A stretch of DNA of 34,031 nucleotides, taken from assembly GCA_002336915.1 (NCBI GenBank), contig DDET01000013.1, positions 270 to 34,300 on the forward strand. Direction: 5' to 3'. A program made the position numbers and the translations under genes. The DNA comes from Bacteroidetes bacterium UBA1947. GTDB lineage: Bacteria > Bacteroidota > Bacteroidia > Chitinophagales > Chitinophagaceae. Position 1 is the stretch's first letter. Every line of letters starts with the position of its first letter. Below are positions 23,800 to 33,212 of this stretch, in pieces. The notes under the pieces are model-generated. The model worked only from the letters and a program-made list of their open reading frames with translations. It was not told the DNA's origin and did not search any database.

Positions 23800-24527
23800 T
23801 TTTCTAATTTACCTTTCTTCCAGCAGTATGGTATGTCATTAACTATAAAACCACTTGCCAGGTGAATCCCTTTAAGTTCCAACGAATCCAGGAATGGTAC
23901 CTTGTACCCGATCACATTCAGCGGTGCGGGCTGCCAGTGCCCGCGGACACCTTCGACTATCAGAACACGGTTTTTGGCCTTATCATAGCTAAATGTAAAG
24001 GGTAACGGGCCTGCAAATCGCCTTGCCTCCTTCCAGTTTGAAAACGGTGAGCCTTGGGGCAAGTCGATGTCCTCATCGCCTAGTTCAAATTTCAGCTCCA
24101 AACCGGAGCGGGCAGAACTTATACTGATCTTACCGTTTTCTTCTGTCCTCCTTATATCGATAGTGGCATACCTATACTTAGTGAACATATTGCCGAGGAA
24201 CTCCATCTTCTTTTTATCGGTCTCGGACTTTAAGATATATAATCCGCGGAGCCTCTTACCTGCGCTGTTAATATATCTCACAAATATTCTGTAGCCAATA
24301 AGAAAGAAATCGTTGCCCAATATTTCAGGAACCCCCCTGGGCCTCAGTTTCCTGGTCTGCACTGTTGCAACTGCGATGAAGGCCCATTTATCATTGAACG
24401 TGTCTAATGTTAAGCAATCGGGAATCATATGCTGCAGTTCTTCTTTAGGGATCGCAAAAGTCAAAACAGCAGAACTGTCGAAAAACGCTTCAACAGCAAA
24501 GGGATGATATTTCAGCAACGAGCACAT
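23787..24527 (-). CDS. DUF2071-like protein (acetoacetate-decarboxylase-like fold)
   Basis: This is a 246-residue soluble protein. Features of the DUF2071/YqjF family: an N-terminal LTFAIPKEELQHMIPDCLTLDTFNDKWAFIAVATVQTRKLRPRGVP, then FFLIGYRIFVRYINSAGKRLRGLYILKSETDK, and a closing SLELKGIHLASGFIVNDIPYCWKKGKLEKW. The fold is thought to resemble acetoacetate decarboxylase, but the active-site Lys cannot be assigned by eye. It overlaps the methyltransferase gene downstream by 13 nt and is separated from the DoxX-like gene upstream by 2 nt. Its role in this operon is unknown. Confidence 0.8.
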   Translation of the reverse strand: MCSLLKYHPFAVEAFFDSSAVLTFAIPKEELQHMIPDCLTLDTFNDKWAFIAVATVQTRKLRPRGVPEILGNDFFLIGYRIFVRYINSAGKRLRGLYILKSETDKKKMEFLGNMFTKYRYATIDIRRTEENGKISISSARSGLELKFELGDEDIDLPQGSPFSNWKEARRFAGPLPFTFSYDKAKNRVLIVEGVRGHWQPAPLNVIGYKVPFLDSLELKGIHLASGFIVNDIPYCWKKGKLEKWPH

Positions 24528-24529
24528 CT

Positions 24530-24922
24530 TCAGCGGGAATGGCCGGGCTTTTTATTAAGTAAAAATTCATTGCTAAACACCACAAGTATGAAAAGCAAAG
24601 CCCAAACTGCATTATACCTGCCAAACAGTAAAAGATCGGGGGCTTTGAAAAACTCTATCGCATTCATCAGGGCGACAACGACAATTTGAGCAAGGGCACA
24701 TAAGCGTGGCTTTAACCCACTTATTACCCATGCCGCCATTAATACCTCCGAAAGACCGATGGCCCGAGTTAAGGTTAGCGCATATTCATCACCGAGTATG
24801 CGTGCCACGATAAGCCTGTGACGAGGTACGAGATCGAGCAGCTTACAGAAAAGGCCATTTAAAAGCCAGACCATCGCGATAAGGAAGTTGAGGATATTAT
24901 GAAGTATTGTGCTGCGCTTCAT
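24530..24922 (-). CDS. DoxX-like membrane protein
   Basis: This 130-residue protein has four TM helices. The order and motifs fit the DoxX-like family: LIAMVWLLNGLFCKLLDLVPRHRLIVARILG in the first third, then AIGLSEVLMAAWVISGLKPRLCALAQIVVVALMNAIEF, and the last helix ALLFILVVFSNEFLL. These proteins are related to the small subunit of thiosulfate:quinone oxidoreductase, and their function in such clusters is not established. The ATG overlaps the stop of the small TM gene by 1 nt, and DUF2071 follows 2 nt later. Confidence 0.8.
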   Translation of the reverse strand: MKRSTILHNILNFLIAMVWLLNGLFCKLLDLVPRHRLIVARILGDEYALTLTRAIGLSEVLMAAWVISGLKPRLCALAQIVVVALMNAIEFFKAPDLLLFGRYNAVWALLFILVVFSNEFLLNKKPGHSR

Positions 24923-25128
24923 TAACTAACTTTTCTTCTCACAATATTCTTGTTACTGTCTTTTCTATTTGCATACCATTCAATAAACCTGTTATATAGG
25001 AGACTGCCGCCCTTCAGTACTAACACCAATAAGATAAGCGGTATCAATAAACCCAACCAATTGCCACCGGGGCCGGCCAAGAGAACTGTGAACATAAGAT
25101 GTCGTTTAGGCAGTGATGTATTATCCAT
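24922..25128 (-). CDS. Single-TM small membrane protein, first gene of the operon
   Basis: This 68-residue protein has one strongly hydrophobic helix (about residues 21-45, GNWLGLLIPLILLVLVLKGGSLLY) followed by a basic tail (RFIEWYANRKDSNKNIVRRKV). The tail should stay in the cytoplasm. No family was recognised. Its stop codon overlaps the DoxX ATG, so it is translated with that gene. No TAnnTTTG element was found in the 100 nt upstream, so the operon promoter is not located. Confidence 0.7.
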   Translation of the reverse strand: MDNTSLPKRHLMFTVLLAGPGGNWLGLLIPLILLVLVLKGGSLLYNRFIEWYANRKDSNKNIVRRKVS

Positions 25129-25517
25129 TTACAATGTACATAAAAATGTGGATATTATTATTTGGAACCGGCCTGCCGCGCATCGTACCTTGCCGGCCTG
25201 GCTGGAAATTCAGGCTTTGTATATGCCTGCAATTTTGGCGCTTACCTCACTTTCCAAAAAGGGAATGGAGAAAAGTTCTTTGAAATATTGTATGGTATAC
25301 TCGTGTTTTTCAGAGGGGCATTGTAGTTTACCTCCACCGATCACACTACTAAAAATCGGAAGTAAAATCGGCAAAAGTGGAAGTGAACCGGAAGTGCTAT
25401 CCACATTAAGTAGAAAATTGCAAATAATTGATTTTCACTGAACAAGGCTGAAAAATGTGGATAAAGGACTTCCGATTCTAAAAATTTGGCAAAATCGGAA
25501 ATGTGGAGGTACATGCC
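25129..25517. other. 389-nt gap between protease and operon
   Basis: This must contain the promoter of the five-gene operon and the 3' end of the protease transcript. A 64-codon minus-strand frame (25210-25404) and a plus-strand frame have no recognisable homology and are not called. The protease-proximal half is occupied by a nested inverted repeat (25329-25511). Nothing recognisable was seen in 25129-25328. Confidence 0.5.
25329..25511. repeat. Nested three-block inverted repeat, 183 bp
   Basis: Three perfect arm pairs occur in nested order: tacctccac (25329-25337) with gtggaggta (25503-25511); aatcggaagt (25354-25363) with acttccgatt (25468-25477); tatccacatt (25398-25407) with aatgtggata (25454-25463). 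Extra copies of the core cgg(a/c)a occur at 25367-25373, 25389-25395 and 25491-25500. The whole could fold into one long interrupted stem or be a small non-autonomous element with 9-bp ends; it is not explained by any gene. Confidence 0.7.
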
Positions 25518-28500
25518 CTACCAGCAAACTATTTTGTACACTTTCCTGTTGTCTCCTATAATAAGCCTGATGAAATAGACACCGGAACCGGGACGTCCTA
25601 AAGCTATATGAGTAGTATTATTGTAGCTGGCACCGGTAAATGTGTTCTTATAAAGCAGTTTGCCAACTTCGCTGGTGATGCTCACTTTCATTTCGGTGCC
25701 TGCATCCGCAGCCCAATTGATGAATAGGTTGCCATCATGCACCGGGTTAGGATATACTACGGCTTCTTTGTCACTTAGCCAGTCTACGCGCCTGGTTGGT
25801 GAATAATAGACATTGCCATTGAGCATAGTGTATTTCAGCTTGTAATAAACTGAGCTGCCGTCGGCTACCGTCGGAGTATCAATGTATGTGTATGCAGGCG
25901 ACGGCTGGTGTAATGCAGCAACCGTATTGACAACAGAGAAAGCAGTGTCGTTGTACGAACGTTGCAGCTCATATTGCGTAACAGCCGTATCAATACGTGA
26001 TAACCAGTCGATCTTTACATGGTCGTGGTTAATTTTATTCGCAGTGAAGGTCAGGTAGTCTGTGCCAATATCGAATGTACCTGTGGGGCCGCCATCATTG
26101 AACCAGAATTCGGAGAATGTATTAGTATTTAGTTCTGCATAATACCCCTTATCATAAGGTACCCATTTTACACTTTGGTGTGGATAGTAGGTATAAGTAC
26201 CGCCGGCATTATCTGCGAGCGTGCCATTCTCATTGGATGCATTTGCATTGTCGTATTTGGTGATGCCGAGCGAATAGGCATCTTCGGGTTTTGTGCAGGA
26301 AGGGCATGTTGTGTCGTTTATTGTTGCAAGCACCTCACTATCAAGGACGAACAACCGGAGGCCCAGGTTACCGCTTGCCTGTTGTGCAGATGTCACTGTA
26401 TAGTTGCGTGGGAATAGGTATTGCCCTTCACCGGCATTAGCTGCTGCGTCATGCGTGTACATAGCTACACCTGTGCTGCCAAGGTCCTGCCCATTAGGCT
26501 GCACCGCGCCGAGTATCTTGCCGGTCTGTATAAAATCTTTCCACTGGTTGCCACTTACGTTTTGACTAATGGGGTCGGTTGTAGCGGCATCGTAAATAGA
26601 ATTGCTGAGGTCGAAGATGTGGATGTCATCAACAGCAATGCCCTCGCGGGAAGTGCCCTGGTCTGAATGAAAACTAAAGCGGAACCTTATTGGCTGTGTA
26701 GCCACAGGCAAGGGAATAGAAGCTACATGCCAGCGGGTGTCATTCTGTTTGTTCCAGAGCTTCAATGTGGTATCGCTGTACCAGTTGGTGCCCTGCCCTG
26801 ATGAGCCAAGCAATGACCATGAAAGTCCATCAAATGAATACTCAACAATAGCTGCATCACATAAGCTGCTTCCGCAATTCTCTATGTCCGATGCCATGCT
26901 GAAGCTCAGCATTGGTCTATTCATAGACGTTATATCGAAACATGGAGAGTATAGGAATGAGGTCTCGAGATTATTGTATAAGCCATCAAGGTTGGTCTTC
27001 CATGCCTTGGTGCCACTAGCTGCTTTGTGGATCTTTTGCGATGCGGGCGCTCCATATTCCCATGAACTGTTAATACCGGCAGGGTACCAATAGCCGTCGC
27101 CAGATTCAAAATCCTCAAGATATGGGTATGTAGTGATGAGCGGCTCGTTGTGGAAAGTGTAATTGCTGATGGTGTCATTGCCCGGGTACCCGTCGGCAGG
27201 TGCCACGATCCAGGCATTGAGCACATGAGCGCCCAATGCAGTGAGTTGCATCGGTTGCGGGAAGGTGTAGGTGATAGTGTCTTTGGGGGCAATGGATGCA
27301 ATAGTGTCTGTAACAACGGCATTGTTATCGAGCCTATAGAAGACAGCGACATTATTCTGCACTAAGTTCACGCTGTTATAGATGCTTACCGATAAGGGTA
27401 CACTGTTGCCCAGACCACATTCTGTTAAAGCCGGGCTTACAACACCTAGCAATTGTACATCGTGCTGTATCGTATAAAGGCGGAAATTATCAAATGTAGT
27501 TCCGTTGCCATAGCCTTTCATGGCAATAAGCCCTGAATCGCGCTGGCCGAAACGTACCTGTAATGCAGTGCCGAAATTTTGAAAGCAGGTTTTCATTGCA
27601 TCGGTGAGCGAAAGCGTTCCGGAATTATATAGTTGTCCGGGCACAGTAGCTGTGTCATAGTTTTTCACAACTATCCAAGGCAAGTTATCACTGTCGGCAG
27701 CGCGTACCCAAACCTCGTTACCGGCAGAGAACCTGGGCTTACCGGCCAACCTGTAATCGTAGTCGATCCGTATTTCCGCCGTTGCAGTATCGTATGCAGA
27801 GAGATTGAATGTGCCTGTAAAATAGTTCTGTGCGCCGGGCATATTCAGGTTAGCATCCATACTTACAGAACGACTACCTGATATAGTAATACTATCATTC
27901 ACAAAGCTGCGCATGCGGGCCGTATCCGGCGAGGTGTTTGCGTAATCCCAGTGTTCATTGGGCGAGACGCCCATAGAGTCGCGCAACACGGAAAACGGGG
28001 GCATTGTTTCAAAGCCATCTGTAAAAGTGCTGCTTAGATCCAGCGGGTCGTTTTTAAGTTGGACTACTATCCTGCTTGCACTGTCATTAGAAGCCACCGG
28101 GTCGGCATGGGCCGTATTCTTTATGGCAGCCTGTATGGTATACGTGCCGGTTGCAGACAGGTTGAAGGCTGCGGGTATTTTAACAAGCGTATCGCTATTA
28201 GCAGGAAGAGAAAAAACAGAATTGAATACCTGCCATGGCCCTGTGTTCAAACGGTAAGCAATTTGGTAGGCGTTACACACTGCATCGTCCAGGTTGCGAA
28301 CACGCACGATCAATGAGTCCGCGTTGCCCAATTCACTGTTTGTGAATTTCCTGCCACTTTGAGGCGATAGGATCTTCTCAACCATTAAGTCGCCATCGGT
28401 AAAGTTGCCTGCACAGGTACCGCTGTCGGGTTTCCTGATCACCGCTATGCTCCTGTAGCCGCCAATACCATTTATTATCGGCCGTATGGCTACATAATAG

Positions 28501-30860
28501 GTGCTGTCTGTAGAAAGGCCGGAAAGTGTATAGCTAGTTGAGGCCACAGTATCTATTGACCTCATTGCCGGACCCGCCTTGCGCATTATCTCATAAGCTG
28601 TCGCATTTGGGACGGCGTCCCAATACATGCGGATATAACCGGGGCACTGGACAGAATCCAAATGAAGCTGGGGCAATGGGTTGATGGCGAAAGCGCCCGA
28701 AACCTCTGTTTGTGCGGTGTTGTTCCTTGATAGCTGGATCTTACAACGGCCTGAACTAATATTAGCCGGTACGAACCAGACATAAAAACGCTGATCGGCG
28801 GGGATGTTATTATCCAATACCGTCCAGTTATTACCATTGTCGATAGAATATTGAATTGTAAAAGGATTGGTATCGTCGGAGGCATCCCAGTATATACGGA
28901 AGGAATCATTTGCCGTTGCAGTGCTTTGGCTCGTTGGGTATGTAAGCTTGATGCCCGTTGGTACAAAGTCATAAGCAAGCACATAATCCTGCGCTCCTGC
29001 GGGCTGGCTAAAGCCAAACACTTTAGCTACGTAGTTACCTGCAGCGGGGTTATTGATCGTCACCTGCTCAATGTTGTTCAGGTGGTCATCGCCTTCCACT
29101 GCATTGTTCAGGATATTGGCGGGTGTGGGGTCAAGTACTAATGGTTTGTGTATGGTGCTCGACGGTTCCTGTACGGTAAGGTCTAGATCGTTAATGAGTT
29201 GCTTGGCGCTTAAAGGGCTGGCAGCAACATCGTGCCAGTAGAGCATTACTTTAAGCTGCGCGGTATTTGCAGGTACAGCAATATTCACTGTCTGCTGGTC
29301 GCCTGCCGAAATATTATTAGTGGTGTAACGGTTGTTATCCAATATTTGGAGTGAACGGTACAGGTTGAGAAAGCCAAAACCGAACCTGTAATCCGGGCCG
29401 GGGTTGCCAATATCCGTAGTACCATTTACAATGATCGCTTTGAGCACATCCGAGCGGGGGTTTGCATTGGCATGCGACTGCTTGTAGCGCTGCGACAATA
29501 AACCAAGAGCTCCGGTGACCTGCGGTGAGGCCATGCTGGTGCCCCCGGAAGTTAAATAGCTGAAGAAGTCTATGGTGGAGAACACATCTACTCCATTGGC
29601 GCTGATCTCAGGCTTTAGCCTGCCGTCGTTTACGGGACCGCGAGAGCCATCCCAAGCGTTTATGAATCTCTTAGAGGTGCTGGTAACGACAAGCGTATTC
29701 TTACCGGGCTGGTAGCCACCTGTCACATTAGCATATCCATCAGGATATGGCGGACGATTTAAGTAACCGTCGTTACCGGAAGCAAAGACATGCTGAACCG
29801 TATTGTACTGCAAGGCAAGCTCATCTACGAACTGGGCATAGTTATCATAGGTGCCTGAATAGCTTGTATCACCTATAATGACCGCGTAAGAGTTGTTGGT
29901 CAGCGTCATATTGTGGTCTTGCAGGCATACACCGGTGTTAGCAAGGATATTGTCGTACAGGTGATTGACAAGGGTAGCATGTGGTGCCATCCCTTCCGCC
30001 CTGATGTCTACAATTCCTGCGCCCCCGGTGATGCCATTGATATGGACGCCATGGTGCGTAATGTGTGCGGGGTTGTAATTGATTATCCTGTCCTTAAGAT
30101 CGACATGAAATACACCCGAGACATTATCCCCCACCCCTATGGTCATACCATCGCCCAGTAAACCATAACCGCCCAGGGCCACCGGGCTATTAGCAATGTT
30201 GGCCTTGCTCTCTGCTTTCGATTCCCGGTCAAGCGGCTCATTGTTGGTCGCGGGGCTTATGTATTCAAGACCATACCACCCTGCCAGCTGAATGATCTTA
30301 TTTGCAGCTATAGATATCTTATATTTATTGAATTGCTCCAGGTTATCGAGGAGTATTTGCCCACCCGAAAGGAGAATGTATTGTCTTATACTATTTGCGT
30401 CAATACCCTTAAAAAATGAAACAAGCAGCTCAATATTATCGACCCGGTTACCGGCTTTTTTTAAAATGTAATCGGCAACTTTCCAACCGGGCTGCATATC
30501 TATAATGGCATCCAGCTTTGCCCTTTGTATGCCGGCTAGCCCGGGCGCGGAACGTATTATAGCGACATAGGCATTGTCGCCTACATAGGTCTTAATATCG
30601 ATACCTGCTTTTAAAAGCGTATTTTTTTCCTGCTCGCCGGGTAGTGTGTTGAATGCAAGCAACACCTGCGCGGGAGCATTGTCCCGGAGACGGGCGAAAC
30701 TATCGAGCCAGCTACCCACATTATTCTTTGGGTGCAGCGTAATTGTTCTGAGATGGATGGTGCCGGCATTGGTTGGCTGTGCAGGCGATGATAGGGTTAG
30801 GAATAACAGTGCTAAAAGAAAGGATATGTATAGGAGTGACCTGTTTATCAAAAGTTGCAT
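25518..30860 (-). CDS. Giant secreted S8 (subtilisin-like) serine protease with T9SS sorting domain
   Basis: The protein has 1780 residues. After a signal peptide (about 1-27, SLLYISFLLALLFLTLSSPAQ) and a propeptide-like region (to about 225) comes the S8 domain. The catalytic residues are Asp245 (MTIGVGDNVSGV), His270 (HHGVHINGITGG) and Ser442 (SGGTSMASPQVTGALG), with the oxyanion Asn363 (FASGND). A jelly-roll-like segment follows (about 515-640), then Ig/Fn3-like modules and a MAM/laminin-G-like module (YLEDFESGDGYWYPAG...WEYGAP). The type A T9SS domain occupies 1701-1780 (VVYPNPVHDGN...). Its last residues, KIVCW, differ from the usual basic end. It is an extracellular or surface protease; the substrate is unknown. 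Confidence 0.95.
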   Translation of the reverse strand: MQLLINRSLLYISFLLALLFLTLSSPAQPTNAGTIHLRTITLHPKNNVGSWLDSFARLRDNAPAQVLLAFNTLPGEQEKNTLLKAGIDIKTYVGDNAYVAIIRSAPGLAGIQRAKLDAIIDMQPGWKVADYILKKAGNRVDNIELLVSFFKGIDANSIRQYILLSGGQILLDNLEQFNKYKISIAANKIIQLAGWYGLEYISPATNNEPLDRESKAESKANIANSPVALGGYGLLGDGMTIGVGDNVSGVFHVDLKDRIINYNPAHITHHGVHINGITGGAGIVDIRAEGMAPHATLVNHLYDNILANTGVCLQDHNMTLTNNSYAVIIGDTSYSGTYDNYAQFVDELALQYNTVQHVFASGNDGYLNRPPYPDGYANVTGGYQPGKNTLVVTSTSKRFINAWDGSRGPVNDGRLKPEISANGVDVFSTIDFFSYLTSGGTSMASPQVTGALGLLSQRYKQSHANANPRSDVLKAIIVNGTTDIGNPGPDYRFGFGFLNLYRSLQILDNNRYTTNNISAGDQQTVNIAVPANTAQLKVMLYWHDVAASPLSAKQLINDLDLTVQEPSSTIHKPLVLDPTPANILNNAVEGDDHLNNIEQVTINNPAAGNYVAKVFGFSQPAGAQDYVLAYDFVPTGIKLTYPTSQSTATANDSFRIYWDASDDTNPFTIQYSIDNGNNWTVLDNNIPADQRFYVWFVPANISSGRCKIQLSRNNTAQTEVSGAFAINPLPQLHLDSVQCPGYIRMYWDAVPNATAYEIMRKAGPAMRSIDTVASTSYTLSGLSTDSTYYVAIRPIINGIGGYRSIAVIRKPDSGTCAGNFTDGDLMVEKILSPQSGRKFTNSELGNADSLIVRVRNLDDAVCNAYQIAYRLNTGPWQVFNSVFSLPANSDTLVKIPAAFNLSATGTYTIQAAIKNTAHADPVASNDSASRIVVQLKNDPLDLSSTFTDGFETMPPFSVLRDSMGVSPNEHWDYANTSPDTARMRSFVNDSITISGSRSVSMDANLNMPGAQNYFTGTFNLSAYDTATAEIRIDYDYRLAGKPRFSAGNEVWVRAADSDNLPWIVVKNYDTATVPGQLYNSGTLSLTDAMKTCFQNFGTALQVRFGQRDSGLIAMKGYGNGTTFDNFRLYTIQHDVQLLGVVSPALTECGLGNSVPLSVSIYNSVNLVQNNVAVFYRLDNNAVVTDTIASIAPKDTITYTFPQPMQLTALGAHVLNAWIVAPADGYPGNDTISNYTFHNEPLITTYPYLEDFESGDGYWYPAGINSSWEYGAPASQKIHKAASGTKAWKTNLDGLYNNLETSFLYSPCFDITSMNRPMLSFSMASDIENCGSSLCDAAIVEYSFDGLSWSLLGSSGQGTNWYSDTTLKLWNKQNDTRWHVASIPLPVATQPIRFRFSFHSDQGTSREGIAVDDIHIFDLSNSIYDAATTDPISQNVSGNQWKDFIQTGKILGAVQPNGQDLGSTGVAMYTHDAAANAGEGQYLFPRNYTVTSAQQASGNLGLRLFVLDSEVLATINDTTCPSCTKPEDAYSLGITKYDNANASNENGTLADNAGGTYTYYPHQSVKWVPYDKGYYAELNTNTFSEFWFNDGGPTGTFDIGTDYLTFTANKINHDHVKIDWLSRIDTAVTQYELQRSYNDTAFSVVNTVAALHQPSPAYTYIDTPTVADGSSVYYKLKYTMLNGNVYYSPTRRVDWLSDKEAVVYPNPVHDGNLFINWAADAGTEMKVSITSEVGKLLYKNTFTGASYNNTTHIALGRPGSGVYFIRLIIGDNRKVYKIVCW

Positions 30861-30975
30861 AACAATACCTTAGTGCCAATAATTAAGTGGTTCTTACAGC
30901 CTGCTTACTAAACAAGTTACGATTTTTCACTGACATTTGGCACCGGGAAATGTAATAAGTAAGTAATAAAACAGC

Positions 30976-31662
30976 TTAATCCTCGTTGACAATAAGCTTG
31001 TAGCCCGAGCCGTAAGCATTGAGTATTTCGATACCGGGGTCGTCCCGTAGCAGGCGCCTTATCTTGCTGATATATACGTCCATGCTTTTGGCCGAAAAAT
31101 AGTCATCGTTACCCCATATTTTGGTCAGGATAACCGAACGGGGAACCAATTCATTGCGGTTCTGCACAAGGATATGAATAAGATCAGCTTCCTTAGAGCT
31201 TAAGCGCTTTACGGAGCTGTCAAAAGTCAGGGTCATCTTGGTATAGTCAAACATGAACTTACCGATGTTCAGCGCTTTTAGTGAAGGGGACGTTTTATTT
31301 TGTGTGCGCCTCAGGATGGCATTTATACGTAAGTAAAGCTCCTGCGTGCTGAAGGGCTTCGTAATGTAATCATCTGCACCTGTTTCAAAGGCGTGTATCT
31401 TGTCTTCATGCATAGACCTCGCTGTAAGGAAAATGATCGGGATATCGTTATCGACCGCACGTATCTCCTGCGACAATGTAAAACCGTCTTTAACAGGCAG
31501 CATTACATCGAGTATGCAGAGGTTGAACTGCTGTTGTTTAAAAGCATCCATACCTTCCTTTCCGTTGCGGAGCCATACCGTCTCAAAGCCCTTGTTCTCC
31601 AGGTTCTCTTTGAGCAGAACCCCCAGGTTCGCATCGTCTTCAACAAATAGTATCCTTGTCAT
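30976..31662 (-). CDS. OmpR/PhoB-family response regulator
   Basis: This 228-residue protein consists of a receiver and a winged-helix output domain. In the receiver, E8-D9-D10 form the acidic pocket (LFVEDDANLG), Asp52 is the phosphoacceptor (CILDVMLPVKDG), and T80 and K102 (YITKPF) complete the switch. The OmpR-type DNA-binding domain covers about 130-228 (LSSKEADLIHILVQNRNELVPRSVILTKIWGNDDYFSAKSMDVYISKIRRLLRDD...GSGYKLIV). The ATG at 31662 overlaps the kinase stop by 4 nt (ATGA); an earlier in-frame ATG at 31776 would sit deep inside the kinase gene and is rejected. It resembles the RprY type of Bacteroides. Confidence 0.95.
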   Translation of the reverse strand: MTRILFVEDDANLGVLLKENLENKGFETVWLRNGKEGMDAFKQQQFNLCILDVMLPVKDGFTLSQEIRAVDNDIPIIFLTARSMHEDKIHAFETGADDYITKPFSTQELYLRINAILRRTQNKTSPSLKALNIGKFMFDYTKMTLTFDSSVKRLSSKEADLIHILVQNRNELVPRSVILTKIWGNDDYFSAKSMDVYISKIRRLLRDDPGIEILNAYGSGYKLIVNED

Positions 31663-33212
31663 AAGGTAGATTTTATATGTTTTGGGAGGTAAATAGTGAA
31701 TTTGGAGCCAAGGCCTTTCCTGCTCTCCACATCTATACTGCCATTGTGAGCTGTCACTATATATTTTACGTAACAAAGGCCAAGACCGAATCCTTTGACA
31801 TCGTGCCGGTCGCTTTTATCTCCACGGTAAAAACGGTCAAAAATATACTTCTGCGTGTCGGCCGACATGCCAAGACCGTTATCTTCTATGATAATAACCA
31901 CCTTGTCCCTGGCATCGAAGGTGGAAATGCTGATCTTCAAATCTTCCTTACGGTATTTGATGGCATTGTCAACCAGGTTATAAAACAGGTTTTTAAGCAA
32001 TTGCCTGTCGCCATATATATATTTGTCAGCATTGAAGTTGTATACCACAAGGCCTTTAACCTGCTCCAACTGGATCTCAAATGCATTTACTGTCTCCCAT
32101 ATCAACTCGTGAATGTCCAGCTTATCGGGGTATATTTTTATATGGTTATGCTCGATCGTCGCCAACTGCAATATCTGTTCCACGTTCTTTTCCATATGGG
32201 TGTTCTCCTCTTGTATTATACCCAGGTAGTAATCACTATTAGCCTTAGCGTGGCGCCAATTTTCGATCGCCAGGTTTATGTTCGTGATTGGAGTATTGAA
32301 TTCGTGGGTTATGTTGTTAATGAACATATTCTTCATCTCTGATAACTTCTTCTGGTTGAGTATGGTCCTTACAAACCACATATAGGAGAAAATAAGGGCA
32401 AGAATAATCGCGATGGACGAAATCATTACCCATACCATCGACCTAATGGCATGTCCCATCGGATCGGGCAAATAAAGATATAGCTCATAAGGTGTGTTGA
32501 AGTTATCGCCGTAAAAATCAAACTTTATCGAGCTATTTAGCAAGTGCGTAGGCTTGCTGCCCTTTCTAATGAATTCAAATTTCGCCGCACCTGCCCTTTT
32601 AATTCCCAATTCATACACGGTATCAAAATCATTTTTGACGAGCTTTTGTTTTATGGTTGAGTCAAGCAGGTCGGGGTTTATTATTTCGTCAATGGTCTGT
32701 TTGTTATTAAGTGCTTCTTTGTAGTTTTTATCATTGATGTTGTGCAGTTTATAAGAATTAGTATCGACCTTCTTAACATGAGAACTATTGATCGCAAACT
32801 TGAATTTCAAAAGAATATCAACGGTGGCGGGCATGCGGCCGAAGGAGAGTGTGCTTGCTTTAAAAAATGAGGTGTCTTTACCATTAAAAAACACATTGTA
32901 CATATCCAGCGTGTCTATGGTGCCCAGGGGTGGCGCAACAAATTTGTCATCAACATTTGTTTGTTTGACCATGTATATGCCTTCATTCTTATTAATGAAG
33001 GCTTTTGAATTGAAGTAGACACAGTAGGCATCTTCAACAGCCTGGTTAATCACCGCATTCACATCACTTTTCAGACTTCTTTCGGCCGCCAATTTCTGTA
33101 GTTGCATATTTGTGGATATCCAGTACAACTGCACGCCGATGAGGCCTGATATTACCAGGCCTACAAACAAATACAGGCCGTTAGCCCCCCAAGACCGTCC
33201 GCGCTTCATCAT
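31659..33212 (-). CDS. Membrane sensor histidine kinase
   Basis: This 517-residue protein has TM1 at about 12-31 and TM2 at 260-281, which enclose a periplasmic sensor of about 225 residues with no domain I recognise. After TM2 comes the dimerisation helix with the phospho-accepting His303 (NNITHEFNTPITNINLAIENW). The ATPase has the N box (LLKNLFYNLVDNAIKYR), G1 (IIEDNGLGM), F box (YIFDRFYRGDKSD) and G2 (GFGLGLCYV). No HAMP domain is evident between TM2 and the His helix. It pairs with the regulator gene downstream through a 4-nt overlap. This RprX-like architecture is common in Bacteroidota; the signal is unknown. Confidence 0.95.
   Translation of the reverse strand: MMKRGRSWGANGLYLFVGLVISGLIGVQLYWISTNMQLQKLAAERSLKSDVNAVINQAVEDAYCVYFNSKAFINKNEGIYMVKQTNVDDKFVAPPLGTIDTLDMYNVFFNGKDTSFFKASTLSFGRMPATVDILLKFKFAINSSHVKKVDTNSYKLHNINDKNYKEALNNKQTIDEIINPDLLDSTIKQKLVKNDFDTVYELGIKRAGAAKFEFIRKGSKPTHLLNSSIKFDFYGDNFNTPYELYLYLPDPMGHAIRSMVWVMISSIAIILALIFSYMWFVRTILNQKKLSEMKNMFINNITHEFNTPITNINLAIENWRHAKANSDYYLGIIQEENTHMEKNVEQILQLATIEHNHIKIYPDKLDIHELIWETVNAFEIQLEQVKGLVVYNFNADKYIYGDRQLLKNLFYNLVDNAIKYRKEDLKISISTFDARDKVVIIIEDNGLGMSADTQKYIFDRFYRGDKSDRHDVKGFGLGLCYVKYIVTAHNGSIDVESRKGLGSKFTIYLPKHIKSTL

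Noticed and set aside
25210..25404. 64-codon minus-strand frame in the gap
   Set aside because: It begins inside the inverted repeat, has no recognised domain and no promoter element. A gene remnant cannot be excluded.
24950..25441. 163-codon plus-strand frame over the start of the small TM gene and the gap
   Set aside because: No homology is recognised, part is antisense to the operon's first gene, and the end lies in the nested inverted repeat.
31663..31776. N-terminal extension of the OmpR-type regulator
   Set aside because: The added 38 residues lie inside the kinase gene and precede the normal receiver start (MTRILFVEDD); the ATGA overlap supports 31662.
31677..32342. 221-codon plus-strand frame
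   Set aside because: It is antisense to the histidine kinase ATPase region and has no recognisable motifs.
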